Positions 11,601 to 23,724 of a DNA stretch of 64,000 bases are shown here, one piece after another. Position 1 is the first letter of the stretch, and each line of letters opens with the position of its first letter. The notes below the pieces were generated by a model. That model searched no databases and was not told the origin of the DNA. It saw only the letters and a list, made by a program, of their open reading frames with translations. This DNA comes from Bradysia coprophila (lineage: Eukaryota; Arthropoda; Insecta; Diptera; Sciaridae): assembly GCF_014529535.1 (NCBI RefSeq), contig NW_023503584.1:4138832-4202831 (forward strand), written 5' to 3'. A program made the position numbers and the translations under genes.

Positions 11601-12642
11601 TTAAATATGGAAAATACTTGCGGCTACTTAACATTCGTCAAAACCGGTGTCACCGATCTGGGTTGCGAGTCATACGACGAGAATGTTTCGCTTGCCCGTC
11701 CTAAATCGCGAAAAGAACGAAAAAATTCTTCAGCGGGTGGCATCATTCCACGGATGGTGAATTCGCCGTCCGTTCAAAGCATTACGTTACAATCGCCTGT
11801 GGATGAGATCACCAGTTTCAATGTGATTAAGAAATCGGACACTACGTACACACTGAAGTCACCGAATGAGGACTACTTTGCGGTGACGCCGTTGAACAGT
11901 TCGCCGGCAAATGTTTTTCGAAGTGACGATTGCAATGAGTTGCTAGCTAAGGAACTGGCGGGATTAGAAGAGAATTCATCCGATCAAGACGATGGTAAGT
12001 TGTGTGGTGTGTGTGGCTTTGTCTCATCATTCGATCGTTCACCGTATGACCGTACTACCAGCTGATTATTTTTGATCGAGGGACAAAACCCTTTGAATTT
12101 ATGGTTTTACGATATGCTGGACGAACAAATGAATTTTGCTGCGTCGATGATCAAACTACAATCACTCGTTTCTTCTCTGATTTTTTCCAGGCAAATCGAA
12201 GAGACTCTACTCCCAATCATCCATCGAAATTCCATTCGATAATCATTCCATAAATGAAGAGGAGGACATTTTGTCAGAGTCAAAGGAATTTTTCGGTGAA
12301 GAGTGGACAATATTGGACTGTCACTTCGGTATACCATTATTCGATGTGGACTGCAATACACGCATATGCGAATACATTGTGCGAAATTTGTGCAACGACG
12401 GAAAGTGAGTCGAATTGATTCGCTGGTTCAAGTTCGAATTCGGGTTAACCTTTTTTTTCAGTTTACAGAAACTGCCGGTAATCAATGCGGAGATGAATAA
12501 AAAATTCCTGAAATTTATCGCTCAATGTTTGTACTTTGACGACGAAAATATGGAATTGATCAAAATTGGCAAATTGATTCCGCAGCCAAGAATTAATTTA
12601 GCATTCGAGAATGGCAAAATCTGTTACTGGAATGGCAAGTAG
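8616..12642 (+). CDS. FAM91A1: FAM91A1 orthologue (trans-Golgi vesicle tethering adaptor)
   Basis: Ten exons in phase: 8616-8699, 8884-8968, 9124-9333, 9653-10659, 10719-10862, 10919-11046, 11104-11474, 11545-11994, 12191-12404, 12462-12642, giving 957 residues (human about 838). FAM91A1 links TBC1D23 and the WDR11 complex in capture of endosome-derived vesicles at the trans-Golgi. Conserved blocks seen in order: 'QLRYKGNL', '[17 protein letters not shown]', '[12 protein letters not shown]', 'GIGRNEY', '[16 protein letters not shown]'-like, '[19 protein letters not shown]', '[20 protein letters not shown]', '[10 protein letters not shown]', '[13 protein letters not shown]', 'CGYLTF' and 'FGIPLFD'. 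The extra length is in a Ser/Asn-rich linker around residues 340-430 and another near residues 700-800. The first ATG is followed by the family's charged N-terminus. All exons are open, so the gene looks intact. Confidence 0.95.
9398..9583. repeat. Two inverted repeats inside FAM91A1 intron 3
   Basis: 9398-9498: 'ggtccagagcccatttgcat' pairs with 'catatggcccctggacc'. 9512-9583: 'agaaacggcaagcgtatct' pairs with 'actagccgtttct'. Both are MITE-like and occupy most of the 319-bp intron. Confidence 0.55.
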
Positions 12643-14164
12643 TGGTGGCACATAAAATGTAAAAGTTATTTGGCACAGCCAAATGTCTCAGTGAACAGTT
12701 TTTATTTTGATACGTACTAATCCCTCACAATATATAAGACGAAGATGAAAGGAAAACAATTTTCTCCCAACCATGGTGCTCGTTGTCCAAATTATGTAAA
12801 AATTTAGCGAAATGATTAAATTCAAATGCCACAGAGAAAAAAACGGATTTGTTTTGCTTGATTTTTCCATTTCTTTTTCTCTTTCTTAAATCGATCGTTA
12901 GTTTATAAATTTACAGAAACAAAATGACTAAGATTATACGGACAATGTTTACCGGCTAAAGTTTTAGTTTCTTAAAAAATACTCTTACAAGCGTTATTAC
13001 TGTATATCGCAAGAAAAAAATAATTTAAATTTCGTTGCCAAACGACTACGTCAAATGCTACAAAATTCTGCACTTTTTGAGCATTGTTTTCTTTCGCGAT
13101 GACTTCTTTGTTGGTCTTAAAATAATTGTTCCATTCGACTTTGTAAAGGTCGGGCTAAAGGCACCTGAAAAATAAAACATTTTCGTCAGTCCAACGAATT
13201 CAATTTCGGAGTTTCAACTAGAATTTCGTCTTCAATTAAGAAACCACAACTATGACGCGATATTGATAGATGCCTTTCAAATTCAAGTCTTCTGTTCGAC
13301 TTGAACAAGAACTCGACTACCTTTTAGTGTTGTGCTTGTTGGTACATGTCGATTGACAAACCAATAGAAGGAAAAAGAAACAAAAGGAACTAGTACATCA
13401 ATGGAAGGAAATGGCACCACAACTGCACCAATAGAAGGGTACGCCAAAACTGAAATACTTTCTCCCACACGTCATGTACTTCCTTCTAAAAATCGGTGTC
13501 CCACGACAATTTGAGTCCCTCACAACCCTATTAGCAGTGGTTGGTATTGGTAGACGGGAAAGCCACGGCTTGAAACCTGTGCCATATTATTACTTTACCC
13601 GATACGAAAAACATTTGTTCTACCACTGTTTGGCTAACAAGGGCAATTCTAGTGTATTCTCAGCCGTCACACATACTAGAAAATTGATGTCAAAATGGAG
13701 GTGCTGGTTCCGAATGAAGAACTGACGCTATTAGAACTTACATTTGCCGAATGACAAAAACATATTTCTCGAGATTTAAAATACGAAGGATTATTGTCTA
13801 AATACACGGCACAACGACTATTTTTGGGAAATTAGGTTTTTTTGGACTTTCGAGAATTTTCTCTAATTTTATCGGAAGCTTAAGAGTTTTGGTAAAAAAC
13901 CAGAAAATTCGTGACAATTTAATCAAATAATTTTTCAAAAAAACGGACCTAGAACTCATATCATTCGTTAATATAACCATCTTAACATGTGCCCAAAACA
14001 GAAATTATGGTTTCTCTCAGAGAGAATCTTTCATTTTCAGACTTTCATAGACTTTGATCTTCATCTGATCTAATTTCATATAAAATCTTCTACTTCATTG
14101 GTTTTAATATAACACACATTTGCTATTTGTGGACATATTATGTGCGTTCATCTCTTATTCTCTC
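12643..14164. other. Convergent intergenic region, nothing recognised
   Basis: This is the 3' flank of FAM91A1 and of the minus-strand Rab23 gene. Short open frames here have no recognisable domain and lie in AT-rich DNA. Confidence 0.5.
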
Positions 14165-15021
14165 TTAACTGTCCATAATACAAGTGATAGTCGAATGATT
14201 ATACTTACTTATCGTTGGCTGACCAACTGGCACAACATTATTATATTGCTGCATCATGAGCTGATGGCATTTTGTGGCTAAAAATCGGAAAACCGTTGCG
14301 ACATTCACATCCTCCTTGACAGATGTTCGAATTAAACGACAGCCTAGATTTCTGGATAAATTGTCGGCTTCGTCGCTAAAAGTTAATTCAAAGAATTTAA
14401 CCACAAAAATTCGATAAAACGAATAAGAAATGGCTTACGGCGTAACGACCGCTTGTTCCATTAAATCAATCTTATTTTGGACGATAACCGTTGGCACCTC
14501 ACCACATTCGTTTTCAACCTAAAATCATCCAAAATCCATTCTGAACAGAAAACTAATTTTTTGTTGTTGTTTTACCTTCATTTTCCAGTCTTTAACTGCC
14601 TCGAATGACATACGATCGGTCGTACTAAATGCAAGGACACACGCCTGTGCGCCTCGATAATAGGCTTTGGTAATAGCATCGAATTCCTCTTGCCCGGCTG
14701 TATCCCATAACATAATTCGAATGTCTTCTCCATCGATTCTGTAAGTAATTTCAAATTTTAAATCCGTGTCTGAATATCATTAGACATAGGTCATCACTAA
14801 CTCAATTTGTCGCTCAAGAAAATCGACTCCAATTGTCTTTTTGTAGTCTTTTGTGTACGTTCCTTTGCAGTATCTCTGAATCATTGAACTTTTACCTACA
14901 CCTCCATTTCCAACGATCACAACCTGTTTGAGTGATTTTGGTAAGTTGAAATTTTGATTGTCAAGATGATAAAGTCACAGCAATTTACCTTGATCGCTAT
15001 TTCCAATTCCTCCTCTCTCAT
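14165..15021 (-). CDS. Rab23: Rab23 small GTPase
   Basis: Exons (minus): 15021-14989, 14923-14802, 14738-14576, 14518-14439, 14375-14165; 202 residues if the last exon runs to the TAA. Rab23 acts in ciliary and Hedgehog traffic in vertebrates and in planar polarity in flies. P-loop GNGGVGKS is at residues 16-23, the switch I part 'KKTIGVDF' is intact, DTAGQE begins at residue 64, and NKID is at 121-124; the base-binding 'TSVKE' is also present. 'LMLWDTAGQ'-type context plus 'EEFDAITKAYYRGAQA' identifies Rab23 rather than another Rab. The exon 2 donor is gttagt (14801 leftwards), which restores ERQIE|IDGED. The last exon contains a strong donor (gtaagt at 14208-14203, minus), so a further 3' exon with the hypervariable tail may exist; I could not find it. 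As drawn, the tail has no C-terminal prenylation cysteine. Confidence 0.95.
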
Positions 15022-15557
15022 TTTGTGCAGGCACTATAATTTATTCGCCAGAGTCATTTAGAAACTATTTGAAAATGTGTTCTCCACAAATATATGCCAA
15101 GCCATCACGTTTGAGTAAGTTTTCTGAAAGAAAACAAAAACGAAAGTCAATTTACGAATATTATGCATTGTGCAACAAGCATACGATATGAAAGATTAAT
15201 TTAAAAATTTAATTAAACTCAAGCAATTTGTCACACGAGATAACGAGCATTTTCAACTCGTTTGTGTGTTGTTATTTTAGCATGAGAATAGAAGGAACGA
15301 AACTACGAAGACAGGCGAGATAGTTTAGATGCATTTAATTAGCATTAAAATTGGCTTAATTGTACCGGTAATTGCGAGAAATTCAATTTTCTGCTTTGTC
15401 TTTTCCATACAGAAAACAGTGTTTGTCCAGAATTTATGCATGAATTTTCACTTTTACAAACATTGTATCTTATATCTCTAAAGTCAGATTGCACTTGCAA
15501 AGCAAAAAAAACAATTAAGTTAAATATGACGAGCCAGTTAGCTTTGTTATAAGTTCA

Positions 15558-15730
15558 TAAATTTACATGACCCTACGTTAGTAAGGGGCCGTGACGCACG
15601 TCCGTTAACTCTAAAAAATTTGACAGACTTTTTGTCTCAGGACTGAGTTTACATGGCCCTACGTTAGTGAAGGGCCGTGACGCAAGTCCGTTCACACAAA
15701 AAAATTGGAAAAAAGTTTTTCCGGAGGACT
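15558..15730. repeat. Two direct copies of a ~85-bp unit
   Basis: 'catgaccctacgttagtaag' with 'gggccgtgacgcacgtccgtt' at about 15567 recurs as 'catggccctacgttagtgaa' with 'gggccgtgacgcaagtccgtt' at about 15652. Each copy is followed by 'tctcaggactga' or 'ccggaggactga'. Confidence 0.7.
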
Positions 15731-16058
15731 GAGGAATATATATACATGACTTCTCCCCTTCACTCCTGCTACTCCCCACTTATTTTATTTGCTGGGCGTC
15801 CATACGAGTTCAACGAGCTATCACACACTACATAAGGTTAAAATTTGGTTGCGATATTAAATTTCAAAACTTGGAATTTTGTACGAAGAAAGGGATTTTC
15901 ACACATTTTGAAATAGAAGAATTTTACCAACCTTTGTTACTTTGTCACTTTGTTACGACGAAACTATTGAATTTACCGGTGGATTTGACTGAAATTTTCA
16001 GGGACGTTATTCTAAGAAACTAATTTGAAGGAATTTTCATAAAAGACCTACAACTCAG

Positions 16059-16259
16059 AAAATATGGCAGATAGATCGTTTAAAAGGCAAAATTATCGAG
16101 TTTCAAATTTTAGTCTACCCGTGTTTCATAGTTTTCCTAAAAAGTCGCTTATTTGGAAGCTATGAGCTTTTTAAGTGCGAACTATGTCAACCATAACTAG
16201 GAAAATATGGCAGATAGAGAGTTCGTTTAAAAGGCAAAGTTATCGAGTTTCAAATTCTA
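16059..16259. repeat. Direct repeat of a ~55-bp segment
   Basis: 'gaaaatatggcagatagat' and 'aaaggcaaaattatcgagtt' (16059-16113) recur at 16200-16259 with few changes. Confidence 0.65.
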
Positions 16260-16413
16260 GTATTTTGTTTTGCAGTAAAAATAAGTTTGTTTCGCTTTGA
16301 CATTGTCGTAAATTCAATTGAATACTTTGTAAAAACTACGTAAAATAATAATAACACAAAATAAGAACAAAAATTAGAAATAAACAGAAGTTTGTCTGCG
16401 TTTGGATTTTTCC

Positions 16414-17927
16414 TCTTAAGAGTGATATCGCCAAATCTTCAGGTGATTTTTTTAACTTTGGAAACAAGCGGTCTCCGATTTTAATGAGTGATAGCTCGTT
16501 GGATTCGTCTTTCAATTCTAGGAAACACGTGTCTTTCACTTTTTCCTAAAAAAAATTGTTTTCTTTGAAAAGAGCTCAAAAGTGGAGACATGTCAGAGGG
16601 TACCGAAAACAGTTTTTCAGCAATAACTCAAGAAAAAATTATTTTAAATGGTTGTAATGTTGTACGATTGTCGGCCTTGAAAAGACCTACAGGTGGCGTA
16701 TACGCACCGCTTGGTGCTAGTTGATCCACTAGAGTTATGACTAGAAATATAATGAATGTTCGGAGAGTCCGCCTTCTCTGCAGCTTCGATGTACCACGGA
16801 ACTGAGTATGGGGTGTTGTAGCTGGCCTCACCCACTATCGTTGCACATATAAATGAATCCAGTACTTTTGGTCTGCAAGCCTACAGGAGTCTTGAAAAAA
16901 AAGTTGGTGCCAAAATGTAGATTTTTTCCTTCTTTCTGAGGGCCCAACTGCCAGAACTGCGTCTGGAACGGTTCTACGTGAGTAATTTATCGTCTACTAT
17001 TCCCTTACCGTATACGCTTCACTTTGACTCGAATATAGGTCGTTACAACATATCCAGTGTTAGTAATTCTTGTGAAAAATTATTAAATTTTTCTCGGAGG
17101 ATTTTAGTCAAATAAAGTGTTACGATACGATCAAGTGGGAGCAAACGGTTTTCCAAACTCCTGTCACGTAGCAAATATTGGTCCAATTGAAAAACTAATT
17201 ACTGTTCCGTAGTCCTGAGGTCATTTGCTTTACGCTAACACTTTATTTGACTAAAATCCTCGGAGAAAACTTTAATGATTTTTCTCTTGATATTACTAAT
17301 AGTGGATCTGATATATTCGCGACATAGCGAAGCGTTTTTCTATTGAAAGAATAGTAGACAATAAAAAATGATTGCCGTAGTACCGTTCCAGATGCTCTTC
17401 TGGCAGTTGGGCCCTCAGAAAGAAGGAAAAAATCTACATTTTGGCACCAACTTTTTTTTCAAGACTTCTGTAGGCTTGCAGCCCAAAAGTACTGGGTTCA
17501 TTTATATGTGCAACGATAGTGGATGAGGCCAGCTACAACACCCCATACTCAGTTCCGTGGTACATCGAAGCTGCAGAGAAGGCGGACTCTCCGAACATTC
17601 ACTATATTTCTAGTCATAACTCTAGTGGATCAACTAGCACCAAGCGGTGCGTATACTCTACCTGTAGGTCTTTTCAAGGCCGACAATCGTACAACATTAC
17701 AACCATTAAAAATAAATTTTTCTTGAGTTATTGCCGAAAAACTGTTTTCGGTACCATCTGGCATGTCTTCACTTTTGAGCGCTTTTCACAGAAAACAAAT
17801 TTTTTTAAGAAAAAGTGAAAGACACGTGTTTCCTAGAATTGAAAGACGAATCCAACGAGCTATCACTCATTAAAATCTGAGACCGCTTGTTTCCCAATCA
17901 CCTGAAGAATTGGCGATATCACTCTTA
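16414..17927. mobile_element. 1.5-kb foldback (large inverted-repeat) element
   Basis: A left arm from about 16414 ('ctcttaagagtgatatcgcc') to about 17122 is the reverse complement of a right arm from about 17237 to 17927 ('ggcgatatcactcttaac'). The arms are roughly 700 bp around a spacer of about 115 bp. Many blocks match at high identity, e.g. 'gaaggaaaaaatctacattt' at 17420 against its complement at 16912, and 'tcaaataaagtgtta' at 17108 against 'aacactttatttga' at 17237. No transposase frame; short mirrored frames in both arms are by-products of the symmetry. Confidence 0.85.
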
Positions 17928-18111
17928 ACTTTTTGACATTGCCACCGAGACAAGCAGAGAAATAATAAACAGGTGTTGCTGCTACAGATGCGTCACTGAT
18001 AGAATCTGGGTCTCTGTGGTTACCGAACAACAACGGGAAGTTGTATTTGACACTAGAATCGGTATAAACGGAAGAGACTATTGTGCGAAAAACAATCAAA
18101 GTAAAAAACAA

Positions 18112-18420
18112 TTAAGGGCACCGTTGGCTAAAGGCGCCCTTAGCATTTGGCGGGTTGACTGCGACAGCAATTATTTCCTTTGACATCAGCATGTCGTGGA
18201 TAAGACTAAATGAAGCAACACCATTTTCCCATAATGGTTGCGACTTCACGCTTCGTGCAAGTAAGGTAAATAAAGCGAGTAAATATAAGTTGAGTGGTGA
18301 TGAAGATTGTAGTCCTGTTGTCTTCGCAGTTTTTGTCATCTTACATATAGTTATACTGTCTGCTAAACTAACACAATCTTTGATTCCGAATGCTACTAAT
18401 TTTAGATGTTCTGGTATCAT
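18112..18420 (-). CDS. Possible exon of a small secreted protein (weak)
   Basis: A 102-codon minus frame contains an internal Met followed by a hydrophobic stretch 'LYLLALFTLLARSVKS', which would make a plausible signal peptide with cleavage before QPLW. Downstream on the same strand, after a pyrimidine-rich tract ending in ATAG (about 18079), another frame (18078-17863) reads protein-like sequence ('YNFPLLFGNHRDPDS', 'YYFSACLGGN'). I could not find a donor that joins them in phase. Family unknown; it could be a decayed gene or chance. Confidence 0.2.
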   Translation of the reverse strand: MIPEHLKLVAFGIKDCVSLADSITICKMTKTAKTTGLQSSSPLNLYLLALFTLLARSVKSQPLWENGVASFSLIHDMLMSKEIIAVAVNPPNAKGAFSQRCP

Positions 18421-20367
18421 TCTAGTCTTATTATGACCTGTTCACTTTCACACGTGGTATTGAGTGTAAAGGTACTAGCGAAGGTAAGCGAAGGCACATG
18501 ACCTGCTCTTTACTGCTTTTCTCACAGTGAAATCATGATAGACAAAGCAGTATATTAAAAGTGTGTTATTGTTGCAATGATATTACTCTCGTTACCACCC
18601 ACGGATGAAGCTATTATGATCGTCTATTACATGCGACCATCAATTATTATTGATGAAATTGTAATCTCCGTCAGTTTCTACAGACATCGTAAATAGTAAA
18701 AAAATTTCACTTTCTAAACGAACAACCAACGCTTCGGATTATATTCGTATAAAAGATGCAAATATCTACATGCAAATCCCATTGATTTATTGTGAATCTA
18801 GCATTTATAGCGCACACACCTTTTGCGGATAAATTGAAATTCACATTATAAATATAATTATACACCAAGTGTTTCCCGACAAGAAATGCTCGCGATTCTT
18901 TTTTTTTATATTAAAAACATAAAATTTGCATGCATGTTGCCTTTCATTGAACAGCATGAAGGTTTACAATTTCAGTTTTGAACCGATAATCTGCATTCTC
19001 TACAAAAGAATATGTAAATGGCCTATTGAGTAACATCGACGCGTATAAATAATATCAAACATTATCATACCACTCTCGTTTGGTTTACTATTCACATTTC
19101 ACTACATCGGCTCCAATTACTGGCGGAGAATATTAGGTCTTCATACTTTTCCATTACTGCTTACAGTGTAAACCTATTCAGGTTGGTATAATAAACACCT
19201 CAATGTATAACATGATGTAGGAAACCATTCCTTGTTGGTACACCGTACGAAATTATTTTAATGGCTCAACCCATTGAATTTATCGAGTACATCTGATCTT
19301 TCTTTGTGTGGCTTGGATCTTAATAATATTCATTCTTGAAGCCATTATTTTAATTGTAAATGAAATACACTTACTGAATAGCCCTCGGATTTTTGTATCA
19401 GATTCAAAAAAAATCTATAATAAAAATCGAACTCAATTATGGCGTTTATGATGCTACATCAACGTAGCGGAATTAAATTTTAATTTTAAACTCTAAAAGA
19501 AAACGGTAAAGAAATTCCGCAAAGAATTGAAAGAAATCAGCTAAATAATTTCGAAATTTCTTACCATTACCAAAGTCGTAAAAATTAAACATTTCGACAA
19601 CGTCTCCGATTGACATTATTATCAGAACAAGTCAGAAGGTATATGCACATTCAGACTTAACTTGACTTTCGAGCGTTCTCATGTTCACATCCCAATAGAG
19701 TCAATGAAACGTTTTCGTTAACCTGAACGGAGCTGCCGATAATTAAGTAAATGAAGAAAACATTTTTATTACGCTGGAAGTCTCACAGTGTTAATAAACA
19801 GGCGAATTGCATAATATATCAATGCGTCATATCTGCCATATATACATTCTCCTTGTTTAGCTTAGCTTATTATACATATACCAATAAGAATGCCGTCTGA
19901 CAAGTCTTATGTTTCAAAAGAATATTTTTCATAGACGTGATAATTTATCCAATTTAACCTCTTTGGAAGAGAATAAAAGCTGTTCAGGAACAAGATGAAT
20001 TCCGACAAATTATCGCCGTGCTAACGTTAGCTCTGTAGATGGGGGTCGGGGAACGGCAACTAGAAAATTATCGGTATGGCATCTTATGAGCACCTGATAT
20101 CGAGAACGACGAAAAAATAATCAATGAGCTTAAGCTATCGGTCAATTATATAGCCATCATGCATATAGACAAATGAAGCACAGCAGAGTAAAATAAACCA
20201 GACAGGAGCGGTTCATTTTTGAAACATCAAATAAGGGACCTAATACACTGTATGAATATGAACTCAAATGAACACTGACATAAATTGAAAAAATGTATTC
20301 GTAAAACACAAATCAAGCGCTACTTCCTGCCTGGTTTACTTTACTCTGCCGTGAATGAAGTAATAGT

Positions 20368-20470
20368 AGGGAAGGAATTTGATATTTCGTATCCAGATGA
20401 GTAAAAGTGTCCGATGGCTTTAGCCCGAGGTACTTTTACTCATCGTGATAGGAAATATCAAATTATTATG
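20368..20470. repeat. Short inverted repeat
   Basis: 'aatttgatatttcgtatcca' with 'gatgagtaaaagt' pairs with 'acttttactcatcg' and 'ataggaaatatcaaatt', around a loop holding 'ggctttagccc'. MITE-like. Confidence 0.6.
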
Positions 20471-21812
20471 TGATGTAACAATTTTTTAAGAATACATCAA
20501 TACACCACACAGACGTGTTATATAGATGACGGCAACGATAGTTTTAACACCTTCCAAACAAAAAGATTTAAACTTTAATTACTGTTTACATGTTCTTATG
20601 TTTTTCTTTGCATTATCACAGTATATACGTAATACGAAAACTTTTCGATTAAGTAGGTAACTCTAAATTGCCAAACTTGTCCCATTGCCAAGTAAGGTAT
20701 TTTACTCAAAAACTTGAGGTAAAGTTTGGCAATGTAGAATTTTCAGCATAAATAATCGTGAGAATATCATTGTTCCAAAGCGTTGTAATTGACCGCGAAA
20801 CTAGCGTAGAGAATTTCTTAATATCATTCGTTTTATGGAAAATCCGGGTGATTTTATACAGAGCTATGCAAAAAAAAAACCTAATGAAAGCAGACGATAG
20901 AGTTAGCTGTGTTAACTGTATACTAAATATCTGACGGTGAGGATTTCTAATTAAAAAAAGACGAATTTCTTTTATCAGTAAAGACACGCTAAAATAGGTC
21001 AGGTCAACTGTTTCAACCTGTTTTTACGTCTGATAGGAATTTTCTCGTATCGTAACATATCTGTTGCCTTACATTTGAGAAAAAACAAATCCGATAGTAT
21101 TTAGAACGGTCTTTCAGGTCTTTCCTGTAATATGATAAAAACATAGATCAACACCACATTATGAGAAAACATGTTTGTCATCTTATTAGATAATGCTCGC
21201 ATAAGAGTCTTTAATTAAGCGATCAGCTGAAATTTGAATAATGGCGCCATAATGAAAGATGAATGAACCGTTAACGTTTTAAGCTTTTCAGCGGTGTCGT
21301 AATGGTGTTGGATATAGTAATGCGTTAAGAAATCAATTTACAGCAATGATTGTAATTAAATTGATCAGTTTTCGATAAAAGTTCATAGCTAATGCGTATG
21401 GCTATCTATTACACTGTATCAATGTGATCATCAACCAGCATCCATAAAAGTTAATTTCGCATTTGACTAACAAGGTTGAGTAGTTTATGATTATTTTCAA
21501 TACATGGTGGTATGCTATGCACAGTGAATGGTATATTAGGAATGTGTTTAGTAATAGTAAATGCGAAGAGTCAGCGTAATGCGTATAATGCGAAAGAACT
21601 ATTTTCCAAAGGTAAAAATAATGAGAAGGTAAATTTGTGTTTCGGTTCTAGAAAAACCACTCTTGTGTAATGTGTAAAGTAAGAACGCAATATGCAGATA
21701 TTTGACTACACACGTTTTGTCTACAATAAATATTAATTTCTTAATTTCTTCTGACGAGACTTACACAAAACCCTTGAACATCGTATTTAGACGAAATATG
21801 CCGTATGCAGAG

Positions 21813-22730
21813 TAGGGAATGTAACCGGGAAATTAAAAACCGGGAAAAACCGGTTAACCGGTTTACCATTTCCCGGGAATTTTTTTTGTCATTTACCGGT
21901 TAACCGACCTTCAAAAATTGAATGATTTTTTCATTTTTCCTTTGCAATAATACTTTGAATTGAATTATTCTTCTAGTTGCATTTAAGCATTACATCTGAT
22001 TTGAACTCGTTGTGAACATTTTCATCACCTTTTCATCGTAAATTGCAACTCAAGGTCAGCCCTAGGCTAAGAAAAAAGGATCAGTTTTGCGTTGCTGAGT
22101 TGGACAATCATGCTGTAATTTCTATTGTAATCGAATTTTCACCACAGGCTAAACAAAAGAAAATGCAGCATAATTGTCGATCTGAGCAACGCAAAATGTC
22201 TCATTTGTTCTTAGGCTTAAGTTTGCAACTCCGAAATTGCTGTTCCTTAGGAATTCTACAGAATTCGAAGTTTAGAAGATCGGGTTACTACATCTTTAAG
22301 AAACCAATTGAAATAACGTCCATCAAAAATTCAAGAAAACAGTTCAATAAGGAGCTTACCTTTCATTTATTTCCTTTTTCAGGATATGTAAAAATGCAAT
22401 TTTTACACTGTTCAACAGAAATTTTGAAATTAGCTCACACGATCGATTTCCAATATTTCTGTTGAACTGTGTAGATATGGAATTCTTTATCATCCTGAAA
22501 AATGCAAATAAAGGAACGGTAAACTCATTTCTGAAGGGCTTCGCGAGCACAATAAGCCACTTAGTAGGGGTAGGATACAAGCATTTGCCATCGGTGCAAG
22601 TTACAAACTCCCAACTCATCAAAAAAAAAAATGTCTAAACGAGTACTATTCATTTCCCGGGAAATTTTTTCTCATTTACCGTTTTTCCCGTTTCCCGGTT
22701 TTTCAAAATCGACGGTAAATGCATTCCCTA
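21813..22730 (+). mobile_element. Non-autonomous hAT-type element, copy 1 (918 bp)
   Basis: Terminal inverted repeats tagggaatg ... cattcccta are flanked by a perfect 8-bp target-site duplication 'atgcagag' (21805-21812 and 22731-22738). Subterminal regions are rich in 'accgggaaa' and 'cccggtttttc'. A second copy lies at 55913-56826. TIR plus 8-bp TSD is diagnostic of the hAT superfamily. No transposase frame; the 140-codon frame inside is not recognisable. Confidence 0.92.
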
Positions 22731-23130
22731 ATGCAGAGCCCTTCTTCTGAAGGACCACACTATTTTCTCGTTGGAATCTCGATGCTGGATATTTTCAGTC
22801 GCAATGATTGTACAGAGTTTTTTCGCTAAACCTTTCACAGACATCAAGCATGTCATCATAGCAATCATCGAATCTGTTACTTGCATTTGAATACTACGTT
22901 TGTTTAAATTTTTATTTTGCAATGTAAGACGCCGGAAGTTAGACATGGAGTGATTATTTGTTTTCGTAACTAGTGTTGAAATGTCGCGACTTTGTCGCTT
23001 ATTTCCCACGTGTTTAGGACAAACGTTGTTCCTAACTTATGCTAAAGGGCTTTTTCAGCGAATTCGATTCGAGCACTCGCCTCAAGCTGCAAACTTCTGA
23101 TTCGCTAAAAAAAACATTTTAGGATGGGTC

Positions 23131-23395
23131 ATACGTTATAAGCAATGAAGAGGTGTGGAGCCGGACAAATAGGGAAGTGGATTGGATATACATTGAGGAG
23201 ACCCGAAGGAGATACAGCAAAAACTGCAATGGACTGGAATGACTGGAATCCTCAGGGTACGCGAAAAGTTGGCTGTCCCAAAATTACGTGGAAAAGAACA
23301 GTCGTAAGCGAAGCAGGTGCAGCGAACAAAGAATGGCTGGAAGTTGAATCACTTGTAAAGAACCGAGTTAGATGGCGACATTTCGTGTTGTAGCG
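23131..23395 (+). pseudogene. LINE reverse-transcriptase C-terminal fragment
   Basis: The 82-codon frame starting at 23145 reads 'GKWIGYTLRRPEGDTAKTA', then 'DWNPQGTRKVGCPKITWKR' and 'EVESLVKNRVRWRHFV'. This is the C-terminal tail typical of endonuclease/reverse-transcriptase LINE proteins (G-H-LRR, NPQG-R-RGRPK-TW, W-LA-NR-RWR). A frame-preserving duplication 'DWNDWN' is present. Only the 3' end remains, a 5'-truncated dead copy. Confidence 0.8.
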
Positions 23396-23724
23396 TAAAT
23401 GACTAAAGGCTTTATGAGCCATTGAAAATCTGTTTATTTGTTATTCGCATTCGAGGCATAATAAAATCAAAATAAAGAAATAATTAATAAGCAAGGCTGC
23501 ATACTTTGGGATGGTCACGCGGATGCAGATACGCGGGTTACACACCAAGTTTCATACAAAAAATTCACCACGCCATACAAATTCAATTTTGGTGAATTTG
23601 CTTGTAGGTAAAAGGTGTGTTCCCGCGTATCTAATAAAATGGTGATCTGCGTGCCCTCCCCAAAGTATAAAGCCTTGGTAATAAGCATGAAATGGATTTT
23701 TCGAATTAAGACTGAAACTACCGC

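Noticed and set aside
14739..14801. Apparent phase conflict between Rab23 exons 2 and 3
   Set aside because: Using the donor gttagt instead of gtgatg gives ERQIE|IDGED in frame, matching the fly protein.
16628..17818. Mirrored frames beginning near 16835 (-) and 17519 (+) with similar proteins
   Set aside because: They lie in the two arms of the foldback element and are symmetric by construction; no transposase or other domain is recognised.
22043..22465. 140-codon frame inside hAT copy 1
   Set aside because: Copy 2 carries indels that break the same frame, and there is no transposase motif; chance frame in a MITE.
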